64,000 bases of DNA from Cryptomeria japonica (Eukaryota; Streptophyta; Pinopsida; Cupressales; Cupressaceae): positions 767,719,330 to 767,783,329 of the forward strand of contig NC_081408.1 in assembly GCF_030272615.1 (NCBI RefSeq). Direction: 5' to 3'. Below are positions 36,700-47,361 of this stretch, piece after piece. Under the pieces are notes generated by a model. The model was not told where the DNA came from, searched no databases, and saw only the letters and a list, made by a program, of their open reading frames with translations. Both the position numbers and the translations under genes were made by a program. Numbering within the stretch: the first letter of the stretch is position 1; each line of letters starts with the position of its first letter.

Positions 36700-38315
36700 A
36701 ATTGTCAAAAAAGTTGTCAAGCAACTTCTACATTGCGTCGGTAGGGTATGACACTTGACGTTCCGGTGCTTTGGGATGCATGACAAGGGCATGCCTATCA
36801 TAAATTTGCCCACCTGGACGTGCTCGTGACGTCGGTTTGTGCACATGACAAACCGAATCAATTATAGCCAATCTTGCAACTTTGCATTGCATGCAACTGA
36901 GGACTTTTGCAGCAGGCGAAAAAATGCTACCAGTTGAAAATGGCTTCGATTCGTCAAAAACAAAGAGAGGACATTATAGAGGAGCCTCATGTGACCCCAC
37001 AAGTTTAAACGGATCGACCATATGTGTCCTAGATTGGAAGAAATAGTCCGTCAAATTTTGACAATTTTTTGGACTCGGGGCACTTGAGAGATCGCACCGG
37101 TACGGTATGACACTCGACGTTCCGATGCTTTGGGATGCACGACAAGGGCATGCCTAGCATAAAGCTGCCCACCCGAACGTGCTCACGATGTCATTTTATG
37201 CACATGACGAACCGAATCAATTCTAGCCAATCTTGCAACTTTGCATTTCATGCAACGAAAAGTTTTTGGAGCAGGCGAAAAAAATACTACCAATTGAAAA
37301 TGGCTCCAAGTCATCAAAAACTGAGAGAGGACATTGTAGAGGAGCCTCACGTGACCCCACGGGATCAAATGGATTGACCATATGTGTCCTGGATTTGAAG
37401 AAACAGTCCGTCAAATTTTGACAATTTTTTGGACTCAGGGCACTTTAGAGATCGCACCGGTACGGTATGACTCTCGGCGTTCTAACATTTTGGGATGCAC
37501 AACAGGGGCATACCTAGCATAAACCTGCCCACCCGAATGTGCTCGCGATGTCGGTTTGTGCACACGACGAACCGAATCAATTCTAGACAATCTTGCAACT
37601 TTGCATTGCATGCAACTAATGGTTTTTTTAGTAGGCAAAAAAATGCTACCAATTGAAAATGGCTCTGAGTCATCAAAAATGGAGAGAGGACATTGTAGAG
37701 GAGTCTCACACGACCCCATGGGTTCAAATGGATTGACCATATGTGTCCTGGATTGGAAGAAATAGTCCGTCAAAATTTGACAATTTTTTGGACTCGGGGC
37801 ACTTGAGAGATCGCATCGGTACGGTATGACTCTCGACGTTCTAACGCTTTGGGATCTATGACAGGGGCATGCCTAGCGTAAACCTGTCCACCCAGATGTG
37901 CTCGCGATGTCGGTTTGTGCACACGACGAACCGAATCAATTCTATCAAATCTTGCAACTTTGCATTGCATGCAACTGACAGTTTTTGGAGGAGGCGAAAA
38001 AATGCTACCAATTGAAAATGGCTGTAAATCATAAAAAACTGAGAGAGGACATTGTAGAGGAGCCTCACGCGACCCCACGAGACCAAACGGATCGACCATA
38101 TGTGTTCTGGATTTGAAGAAACAATATGTCAATTTTTGACATTTTTTTGGACTCGGGGCACTTGGGAGATCGCATTGGTACGGTATGACTCTCGACATTC
38201 CGGTGCTTTGGGATGCATGATAGGGGCATGCCTAGCGTAAACCTGCCCACTTGGATGCGCTCGTGATGTCGGTTTGTGCAAACGATGAACAAAATTTGAC
38301 CATTGCAAACGTGAG
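36700..38315. repeat. 359-bp tandem repeat, four units plus a partial
   Basis: The landmark GGTATGAC occurs at 36745, 37104, 37464, 37823 and 38182, spacing 359-360 bp. Each unit has GACGTTC near its start, a GCATGCCTAGCATAAA-like word, ACGAACCGAATCAATTC and GAGAGAGGACATTGTAGAGG. The last unit breaks off near 38315. Antisense open frames run through the units but contain no conserved domain. Confidence 0.95.
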
Positions 38316-38611
38316 GGTGCTCTCGCACCAAACACATTGTTGTTTATATTCATATTGTCGATTTTTGTTGTTTATATTCATATTGTTGATTACATATGCA
38401 AATATTCATTTAAATTTACAAAAGGGCAGTCACCAAATATAGAGAATACAAAATAATGAACTGAATACAAGGAGTTTTGTAGGGTTAATTGAACATTTTA
38501 GAAATTTTATCAAATCATATTCCACGATTGCAATGTTTTATATCATATATTTTTGTTGTTTATATTCATATTGTTGATTACATATATAAATATTTATTTA
38601 TAAAAGGACAT

Positions 38612-38882
38612 TCCGTGGGTGATCCACCTCATGTGGACTATTATATTGTTTCTCCTACCTACCCACACCTATTTCCTACCTACCCTTGTTTCTTATTGAG
38701 CCACATGTCATGTTTGTGTGCTCACATATCCCTAGCCTTGCCTATATAAGCAGGCTTATCTACATTGTATGTAATTGAACAATTGATCATTTATCTATTG
38801 ATGAGAATACAATTTATTCTTATCCTATATTTTGTCTCTCTATTGTACTTTTCATTGAGCTATTGATCTTAGAAAAATCTCA
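38612..38882 (+). repeat. 5' LTR (truncated) of gag-only element
   Basis: From TGGGTGATCCACCTCATGTG to TCTCA, near-identical to the last ~270 bp of the 3' LTR at 42612-43060. The first ~180 bp, including the TGTTGG start, are missing. Contains TATATAAGCAGGC, a good TATA box. Confidence 0.85.
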
Positions 38883-38884
38883 CT

Positions 38885-38897
38885 TGGTATCAGAGCC
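38885..38897 (+). other. Primer-binding site of gag-only element
   Basis: TGGTATCAGAGCC, the standard copia sequence complementary to the initiator methionine tRNA 3' end, two bases after the LTR. Confidence 0.85.
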
Positions 38898-40126
38898 ATT
38901 GGGGCTTCATTGATTGGTTTTTGGAGACATCGTGGAAGGCTTCTATTTTCGGATCTGAGGGACTGCATTTTTTGGAGGCATCTTAGAGCATTTTCGACCT
39001 CACCATTGCATCCGGGAGGCCATTTCCATAAAAATCGAGTATAAATTCGACCTGTTTTGGCGAAAATCGATTTTTGGGTGTGAAGGAAATTTTCTGCTCA
39101 ATTTGGGCAATACAGTACGGAATTTTTGGATTTTTTTTCAAAAAAAAAAATTCTGAAAATTATTTTCCAATTTGAAATTTTTTTTTAAAAAAATTAAAAA
39201 ATAAAAATTTGGAAATTATTTTTGGGATCCGTACCTTCTGCCCAGTCAGCAGCGCACAGTCAATGCCACATCAGCAGTCCAATTGGCTGCCAAATCACCC
39301 TGCCACATCAGCAGCACCACGTCAGCAGTCCAGTTGGCTGCCAAATCACCTTGCCATGTCAGCAACCTAGTTGGCTGCCACATCACCTACCAAATTACTT
39401 GCACAGTCAGCACCACGTCAGTGCCCAATCAGCCGTGAAGTTTGGGCGATGGTCATACGGCTGTCAAATTTAACCACGCAGTCTGCTGACATCATCATTT
39501 TTTCAAAAATTTTGCAGGCCCCTCTCATTGAGCTTTTTTATTTTGTAGTTCAACTTCAAATGGCCATATCTTGCTCATTTTTGCTCCTTTTTTGGTGAAT
39601 TTTTTTTTGAAATGGGCTAGAATTTTGTGTACTTTCATGTGGTGGAATTATTTTCTAATTTTGATGGATAGTTTTTTTAGAATTCTCAATTTTTGGTGAC
39701 TGTACCTGTCTAATCCTCGTTTCTGCAACTTCTAGGTCTCCATTCGGGCTCATACGAACTCCTTTTCAGGTGCCTTTTTTTTTCTTAAAGTGCATTATTT
39801 TTCTCTACTCTCAAAATATGCTATCATTTTGCAGCGATTGTGGGTAGAAATTGTATTTTCATCATATGGTCTTATTTGGCCAATTTGGCATTTGTATTGC
39901 ATAGTTCTATCTTTCTGATATTTTGCTTTGAAGTTCTCAGCCTATTGGGGCAGTTGTAAAACAAAATCAGAATTCCACCTTGCCATTGTTTGCAAGTGGC
40001 CTATTGTACACGCACTACATATAAAGTGTCAAAATCATCATTTTTTGGGGGGGTACTTTGATTGAGTGAATTTGGGGGGGTGTCTCTTATGCTTTTTTGC
40101 TCTTGTGTTCCTTCCTTTTTGCTGCT
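38898..40126 (+). other. Leader of gag-only element, with CAGCA repeats
   Basis: 1.2 kb leader between primer-binding site and gag start. At 39240-39430 short units with GTCAGCA and TTGGCTGCCA(A/C)ATCACC are repeated. Short open frames there follow the repeat. Nothing else recognised. Confidence 0.5.
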
Positions 40127-41115
40127 ATGGGTTCTTCTAAGTTTCCTCTCTTAACTCCTCATAATTATGCTACTTGGAAAATTGATGCATGGAGTAAACT
40201 TATGGAAAAGGACTAACTCATTACATTGATGGAACTATTGTTTCTCCTGTTGATCCAATTGGTCACTTGGATTGGCTCACTAAAAATATCATGGCAATTG
40301 GTACCTTAAGAAAGTATGTATCAAAGGATCTCATTTTTCATATTGAGAAGTGCACTCTAATCAAGGATGCTTGGCAAAAGTTTCAAGACTTATATGGTCA
40401 AGTTGTTGAGATTAGGGGATATCAAATTGATAGTGATCTCACCATGTTGGATCCCAAGAAATTTGATACTATACAAGATTATGTCACTAAGGCAAATGAG
40501 TTGAGGGCACATCTCAAAGATTGTGGCATTGATAAGAAGGATACGCAATTGATATTCAACTTGATAGGCAAGCTTCCATGAGAATATGCAACATTTGTTT
40601 CTAGTTTCCAAACCCATAGGATGACAATGGGTTCAAGCTACACAATGCCTACATTTGATGCTTTCAATGAAATGTTGATGATGGAACAAACTAAGTTGAT
40701 AAGCATGGGCATTCTTAAGGCTTCTAAGTCTAAAGCATTAGTGGTAAATCAAGGGAACAAAGGAAATCAAGGAAAGGACAACTCAAACAAGAAGAAATGG
40801 CAATCAAAGCCTAAGGACAAAGCACCATCTTCTCTACAACAAGGAGATTCATCCTCTTCCAAGAGGGATAACTCACCAAAGAGGGAGAGACCTACTTGTG
40901 CCTATTGTAAAAAGTTTGGTCATGAGGAGCGTCGTTGCCATTCTAAGAAGATTGATGAGCTCACACATATCATCAAAAAGCATAGCATTGATTTGCCTAA
41001 TGTCTACAAGAAGGATGATTCATCAACTTCCACTTCCTCACATTCAAAAGGAAAAGGGCAAGCATTCATGGCTTCTACAAGTGGGAAGACTCACTCTTTT
41101 GGGACAAGAAAATGA
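40127..41115 (+). pseudogene. Gag of non-autonomous copia-like element
   Basis: ATG at 40127 starts MGSSKFPLLTPHNYATWKID, the usual N-terminus of plant copia gag (UBN2-like). A one-base shift near 40216 moves the frame, and the main frame runs from about 40267. The middle has KDAWQKFQDLYG and DLTMLDPKKFDTIQDYVTK. A TGA at 40579 stands where CGA (Arg) is likely (KLP-stop-EYATF). The zinc knuckle CAYCKKFGHEERRC is intact (CX2CX4HX4C). Gag would package the element RNA. The sequence ends at a TGA at 41113. Confidence 0.75.
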
Positions 41116-42360
41116 AAAGTTCTATGTGCTACTATCAGTCATGATTCAGAGAGATGGCTTCTAGATTCAGGGGCTTCTCATCATATGGCATCTTCGCAGT
41201 CTATGTTCTCTACATTTGAACCTTGCACCTTACCGCAGATTTTGATGGGCAATCATACATACATGGATATGATTCGGAAAGGATCTATTGGCATTGGGGA
41301 TAACTCCTTCAATGATATGTTGTGTGTACCCCACTTGACAAACAATCTCCTTTCTATCTATCAAATCACACATGGCGCAACTAAGAGAGTTGTGGAGTTC
41401 ACACTTGAGTCAGTTTTCATTAGAGACTTGGAGACTATAGCTATCATTGTGACTAGGGTGGTTGATCATGCATCTCGGTTATACTCTTTTTCAGATTTTG
41501 TTGATGATGATGATTTCACATTTCATGATTCTACACATGATGATCACACTTCTTGTGACGGTTCAGTTTTTGAGGAGAACTTTGGACACTTGAACATGGG
41601 GATTCTCACATGTGACCCCATTCTCGAGCCTTGTATTTCAACTCCTCATATTGATATCACATCACCTATTGCACCTGATGATGTAGATAGTGCGACAGTT
41701 TTGCCTTCATGTGATTCAGTGCAACAGGATATTCATTGTCTTCCAGCTTCATATTCATGGGATGGTTACTTAACAGACATTGCAGGTTTGTTTATTGAAT
41801 CCTACATTGCAGATTTGGGAGACATCATTGATGACATTCATCTTCTCTTTGATGAAGGTGATCCTTCTTCGATTGTTGCGATAGAACACTATGACCCTCT
41901 TGTTCATTCTCTACATGATCATTCTTTCGAGGTTGACATGATTGTGGATACTTATGTACAACAGTTGGAGGTCTCTTTATTTTTTGAGGAGACATGTGAG
42001 TCTTTGGGACATGTTCTACATTCATCTCCACTAGATCTTGGAGTGCCTTTTTTAGCAGTGTGGCGCAGTTCACCACCTTTGGAGGGGGTATCTTTCAGCA
42101 TCGACATGGGGACACTTGAACAGTTTTCAGAGATTCCTTTCATCATGAGTTTTCTTCATACATCTTCCCTTCATGATTGGGGAGACTTCATGGATACACC
42201 TTTGGTTTTGTTTCTTCCTAAGGGGAGGAATGTTGTTCATCGTTCATGGAGCAGTTTCTTCATGCATCGAGCTTCTATCATTGGTGCAAAATCCACATTA
42301 AGGGGGGGCTTCCTAGCTTCTCTTCTTCTCTCATATGGGGGGGATTTTTTCCTCACATAG
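41116..42360 (+). pseudogene. Protease remnant followed by novel acidic ORF
   Basis: Same frame as gag. It starts with a copia protease motif, WLLDSGASHHMASSQSMFST, then the VPHLTNNLLSIYQIT segment that normally precedes integrase. From about residue 100 on it departs from any pol sequence I know. The frame is acidic and rich in Asp, Ser and His (DFVDDDDFTFHDSTHDDHTS, DLGDIIDDIHLLFDEGDPSS) and stays open for ~300 codons to TAG at 42358. No HHCC zinc finger or DD35E core follows. The open length suggests past or current selection. Confidence 0.6.
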
Positions 42361-42611
42361 GGTTTTTTCCTTCACATACTTCTATGAGAGTTCTTTGTAT
42401 CTAGTTTTTCATCTCTCTTTTGGGGGAGGGTTTTTTCCCATTGGGTTTTTCTCTCTCTTCCCCGCCTTGTGAGAGATTTCATTGCATTGGTTTTCATGCA
42501 TTTGCATTTGTACATGGGTACCTAACATGGCCTCGTAGCTGGGACCCATCTTGCATTGCTTAGTTGCATTGTAGACTTAAGTGCATTCCCCTAAGTTGCA
42601 CTTAAGGGGGG

Positions 42612-43060
42612 TGTTGGTGTAAATAATTATTCGTCATGGATATTATTACACTTTACTTAAGTTTACTTAGGAAATGTATTTCATAGTAGTTTGGGTATGA
42701 GACACTTGGGTGTTTGTGCCACATTGGGATAGTGTGTGTAGGAGAAATTCCACCTTTTATGGTGTTGATCTTGTTGTTACACTCCACATTCAATGGGTGA
42801 TCCACCTCATGTGGACTATTATATTGTTTCTCCTACCTACCCACACCTATTTCCTACCTACCCTTGTTTCTTATTGAGCCACATGTCATGTTTGTGTGCT
42901 CACATATCCCTAGCCTTGCCTATATAAGCAGGCTCATCTACATTATATGTAATTGAACGATTGATCATTTATCTATTGATGAGAATACAGTTTATTCTTA
43001 TCCTATATTTTGTCTCTCTATTGTACTTTTCATTGAGCTCTTGATCTTGGAAAAATCTCA
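42612..43060 (+). repeat. 3' LTR of gag-only element
   Basis: TGTTGGTGTAAATAATT at the start, AAAATCTCA at the end, 449 bp; polypurine tract immediately upstream. The following CAATA would be one target-site copy, but the 5' partner is lost with the truncated LTR. Confidence 0.85.
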
Positions 43061-43221
43061 CAATATTTATATATATAAAAAAAGGCATGTCTGTCAAGTC
43101 AATACAAGTATTACAAAAATGTGGCATATGCCCTATCCAAATCGATATACAATAAAAATGTAGAATATATCTACATGTATTTGTCATTCTATGACCAAAA
43201 CTAACACTATATGATCCTAAA

Positions 43222-45828
43222 CTTGTGGTGGATCATCAAAATCAATCCTCTTTGATGCAGTACACGACTCTGTAGATGGCTGCAAAATCACAATTCTAAA
43301 GCCAAGTTAGAATTCTTTTGTAGAAAATAGTTCACAATTAACAACATAACTATGCATTTAAATTTAATTCCTTTGCAATTGAAATGTAGATTACCTCATC
43401 GGCTAATCTAGGAGCTAATGTCTTTGCTCTCCTCTCCTTGTCACTCTTAGGAGTTTTCTTGAAGATATACTTAAATGGATCCACGTTATGGTCGTACCGC
43501 GAAGGGGTCTATTGTAGATTAAATATACAATTAATACAATGTACTAACATAAATATATAAAAAACACTTAAAAGCTATAATATAGAGAAAAATGACGTAC
43601 CTATGCCTGAGATGCTTCTCCAATGGACTAAGGATGGCTCACCATCAATGTAGAAATTGTCGCTATTACCTATACAAAAAATGTTCAAAGATTAAATACA
43701 ATTAATATAATGATAAGTATTAAAGGTTAAAAACAATTAATTTTACATATCAAACAAAAGTGTATCGGATCTTGAGATGCTTCTCCAATGCAAGGAGGAG
43801 GGTTCGCCATTGACGAAATAGGTATGGATATTTCCTGTATGAAAAAATTATAAGATTATAATATATCACAAGTTCACATGTACGTGTGCATATAATCATG
43901 AAATCAAGAAAATAAAGTAGAGATACATACCTCTGCCCTCTCTTGATCAGTGGGTGAATCAGGTGCATTCAACAAATCCACAAAGCTCAATGGTCATTGT
44001 ACATGTAAAATAGACAAAAAACACTAATCAATCTACAAACCCCAACTAATACTTGATTTCAACATTTTCCAACAATTGTACAACTAAAAATATGTTCAAT
44101 TACCTTCTTCCCATGTTTTGGCGCCTTCGAGGAATTCTTTTTCTTAGGACGAGCCCTAGATGCGGAGGGGGTACCCTAAAAAAACAAAATTAACATGAGA
44201 TATTAGTACAGATAATAAATTAAACATAATTTTAATGTTCTAAAATGAAACGACTTGGATATTCCATCAAAAAAATACATAAAAAGAGTTGTACAAAATA
44301 TGATACCGTATAGCCTTGTAGGCCAAAATCGATCGCTGAGAGCATGATGTCATCAATCTGGGACATTTCGTCCCCTGTCAACACTTACAAACTAGAAATT
44401 GGACCAAACATTAAAGATAGTAATTATATCTTATATTTTTTTGAATTCAAAGTGTACTATTCTATTTTAACATGTTACAAAATTTATATCTCAGGCATCG
44501 AAGTTGCAGCTATAGTAACTGGGGGAGGTGTATGGGATACAGCTGCTGCATCTGGAAATGCATATTTTTTGTCTCAATTTAAATCGATGTATAAATGAAA
44601 ATTCATTTATGTTTTTACAAATTTAAAGGACTGATAAACAAAATGTTATGAATTCAAATCAACACACCTCTGTATGTGGGTCACGGGCAAGCACCATGTC
44701 CATCAACTCATCTGTCAACACAACATCCTCAACCGTGTGAACCTGGCATCTACAACCGCAAATTGTGCACATATGATATGAGGATCCGTCTGCACCGACT
44801 GCATCATCTATCCCCAAGCAACTGACACACATATGTTGGATGGGCTCTCTGACGCCCTCTAATGGCTCATCATCCAATACAATAGGGTGTGCTAATGACG
44901 TCCCATGCTGGATGATGGCACCAGTCAATGTTGTGGTTGCCTGAAGAGTTTGTAGCTCCATCGACTCTTTCATCTCTAATGGGATTGCATGATGCACCTT
45001 GGGTTTGGGTGCTAGGGGGCGGCGACTCTCCGCGGCTAATCGCCTACGGGCTCCAGGTCTATCTTGGGCAGAGCTACCACCTCTACCATGAAACTCTCTC
45101 ATGTCAAAATAGTTTGGTCGCACATTGAGCACAAACTCACAATATATTTTTCTCAAAAAATATAATGGCACCTCATAATTATTACAAGGTGGATCATCAA
45201 AGACCATCCACCACCTTTGCCAAAAAAGATTCTTCATCTGCACATTGGTTCATGAATGTATGGGAAACCTCTTTGCACTAAGAGGTAATGATTGACCAGT
45301 TTTGGGATCAACAAAAAGGGTTCATATTTGTTGTTTAGTAATATTTTTGTTTTTTACTCCATCGTATGATAGCCCATTGGCATAGAATTGATGACACCTA
45401 TCCCTAAAGCTTTCCCATTTGGTAATTTCTGTGGAAACATCTATGGCACCACTAGCTAATGTTTTTAGGCTAGTGGCGAGGGATTGATGATGGTCAAGTT
45501 TAGAACTTTTCAATTTAACAATCAGTCTATTGATTTTAGACATACTTTGTCCTAACTAATTAATTAATTCTTCCTGTGTTTTGGGTGTGCGGTCAAAAGG
45601 AGGAATTGGGGGTTGTTCTTGTGTGTTTTCAGGAGGTGCATTTGGTTGATCTTGTGAGTTTTCAGGAGGTGCATTTGGTTGTTCTTGATCTGGATTAGAA
45701 GAATCTGGTTTTTGAAACAAAAAATGAAAAAACCTAATCAAAATTAATGAAATTAAATTCAAAATATAAAACAAATTGCATAAACCAGAAAGAAAGACAA
45801 AAATAAGGAAAAACTAACCTTGATCCAT
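43222..45828 (-). pseudogene. Second, multi-exon gene of the DNA transposon
   Basis: ATG at 45828 (MDQ) ends at a GT (AAG|GTTAGT). The next exon starts at 45704 after AACCAG and reads DSSNPDQEQPNAPPENSQDQ, then ITKWESFRDRCHQFYANGLS, MKNLFWQRWWMVFDDPPCNN and a Cys cluster (MCVSCLG, MCTICGCRC) to DPHTE|GT at 44670. Further exons with good splice sites: 44309-44381 (GDEMSQIDDIMLSAIDFGLQ), 44104-44176 (GTPSASRARPKKKNSSKAPK), 43931-43990, two repeated ISIPISSMANPPPCIGEASQ-type exons (43620-43690 and 43780-43850), 43397-43509 (TPSRYDHNVDPFKYIFKKTP) and 43222-43281 ending at TAG... as DDPPQV-stop. Stops at INstopLGQ (TAG), QIstopTLF and HSstopTNV (both TGA) show decay. The basic segment suggests nuclear entry. 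Function unknown. Confidence 0.5.
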
Positions 45829-45955
45829 AGCTTGGAGGACAAATCTAGCACCCCGTTCATTGTTTGGGAGAGGAAATAGGGAAAAAAATGAAGTTAAAAA
45901 TGCGCTATTCATGGGTAAATGAGATCCACTTTTTTTTTTTAACCTTTTTTACTAG

Positions 45956-46165
45956 GCACCACGTACGCGGTTTTATTTGGATTATTAGCGCGCATGCGCT
46001 CATTTTCCTATGAGTAGTGCGTACGCACTCATTTTCCTAATCATAGTGCATACGTGCTCATTTTTCTAAAAGCAATGCGTACACACTATCTTCTCTAGGC
46101 TCGGGAAGATCAAACCTAAGAGCGTACGTGAGAATTTTAAATTTTAAAACCGCGTACGCGCTGTT
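45956..46165. promoter_or_regulatory. Right subterminal GCGTACGC-type motif cluster
   Basis: ACCACGTACGCGGT, TTAGCGCGCATGCGCT, AGTAGTGCGTACGCACTC, ATAGTGCATACGTGCTC, AATGCGTACACACT and AAACCGCGTACGCGCTG, spaced ~30 bp, mirror-placed relative to the left cluster. It also lies upstream of the minus-strand gene (ATG at 45828), so it could be its promoter region. Confidence 0.45.
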
Positions 46166-46185
46166 TATTTTTCCATGTTTTTTTT

Positions 46186-46229
46186 GGGTGGTGTCCACTT
46201 TTCTGACCACCATCTTTGTGCACACTCCC
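46186..46229 (-). repeat. Right terminal inverted repeat of DNA transposon
   Basis: GTGTCCACTTTTCTGACCAC then CATCTTTGTGCACACTCCC, the inverted counterpart of 31377-31433. Confidence 0.7.
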
Positions 46230-46233
46230 ATAC
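46230..46233. other. 4-bp target-site duplication (right), ATAC
   Basis: ATAC follows the CCC end of the transposon; matches 31373-31376. After it comes the last 19 bp of the copia LTR. Confidence 0.6.
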
Positions 46234-46254
46234 TGATCATCATTATTCATCAAT

Positions 46255-46266
46255 TGGTATCAAAGC
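46255..46266 (+). other. Copia primer-binding site
   Basis: TGGTATCAAAGC, one mismatch from the standard TGGTATCAGAGC, two bases after the LTR CA end. Confidence 0.8.
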
Positions 46267-46323
46267 ATCCTCCAGGTCCTCTATGTTGTAAGCTTAACCG
46301 CTTGAGGAAAAGATCCTATTCTA

Positions 46324-47361
46324 ATGATGAAGAGGGAAGGTCCTAAGTTCAACAGAGACAACTTTAAGATATGGAAGAACATAATGAAGATGTATATTAA
46401 AAGCATGGGTGCTCAACACTAGAGCTATGTTGAGAATACTTATGTTGTCCCTACAGGTACTCTCACCAATAATCAAAGAAGAGAAATTTAGGAGAATGGG
46501 CAAGTCATGGAAGCTCTTATCAACATTCTATCTGATGTTGAGTTAATAGATGTTCAGGAAAAAGACAATCCCAAAGATGTATGGGATACTCTAGAGTCTA
46601 TCTATGGTGGTGATGAGCATGTGAAGCAAGCTAATGAAGAAAGCCTTAGAGGAAAGTTTGAAGACATGCAGATGGTTGAAGGAGAGACCATTCAACAATA
46701 TGAGATAAGGATTAAAACTGTTGTTGGAGACATCAAGAGTGCAGGAGGTACAATGGATGATTCCACCATTGTTAGCAAAGTTTTGAGATCCCTATTACCG
46801 GTCTATGCAATAAAGGTTGCTGCTATTCAGGAGTTGAGATCTATTGACAAGATAAAGGTGTCCCTTGATTCTATCATTGCTAAGTTGACCGCTTATGAGC
46901 TAAACAGTTATGATGGCAGTGTTCAGAAGATTGATTCAGCCTTTAAAGCATCTACTGCACTATCTAGAAAGGGAAAAGAAGGTAGTACTAGTTGTGAACC
47001 TAGACAAAGTAGAGATATGGATGATGAGGAAATCCTGATGGAATTTGAAGCTCTTCTGGCCAACAGACTTTCTAAGGGAACTAGAAAATACAGAGGTAAG
47101 CTCCCTTTGAAATGCTTTTCTTGCAATAGGATAGGACACATTATTGTAAACTATCCTAACAGTGATAAGCAGGACAAACTGGAGAGGTTCAAAAAGTTCA
47201 AAGGAGGAAATAGGAGAAACTATCTTGTTGTAGTTGATGGAGGTGTCACTGATGATGAATTAGAAGATGAAGAAAGCGAAGACATAGTATTTGTAGCTAT
47301 TAAGGAAGATGTGTCAGACAAGAAGGCTCTTGTCTCTCGCTTTGATAATTCTAATGAGTAG
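46324..47361 (+). pseudogene. Copia gag
   Basis: ATG at 46324 starts MMKREGPKFNRDNFKIWKNI, the typical copia gag beginning. The frame continues through DVWDTLESIYGGDEHVKQAN and VSKVLRSLLPVY to a zinc knuckle CFSCNRIGHIIVNYPN, where the final Cys of CX2CX4HX4C is Tyr. In-frame TAG at 46420 (after AQH, where Trp is expected), 46489 and 47359. Gag would form the particle and bind RNA. This copy is inactive. Confidence 0.85.

Larger units (their letters stand above)
38612..43060 (+). mobile_element. Non-autonomous LTR element with gag and protease only
   Basis: The 5' LTR is truncated (38612-38882). The primer-binding site TGGTATCAGAGCC starts at 38885. The 3' LTR (42612-43060) starts TGTTGGTGTAAATAATT after a CTTAAGGGGGG polypurine tract and ends AAAATCTCA. 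The interior carries gag and a protease motif, then ~1.2 kb of coding-like sequence without integrase, reverse transcriptase or RNase H. This resembles the TR-GAG class of plant elements but retains a protease. It lies inside the DNA transposon. Confidence 0.7.

Noticed and set aside
37135-38442. Several short plus- and minus-strand frames as a repeat protein
   Set aside because: They follow the 359-bp tandem unit; no domain, and the frames differ between units.
44344-44598. Plus-strand 84-residue frame
   Set aside because: Antisense to minus-strand exons with good splice sites (44309-44381 and ~44490-44560).
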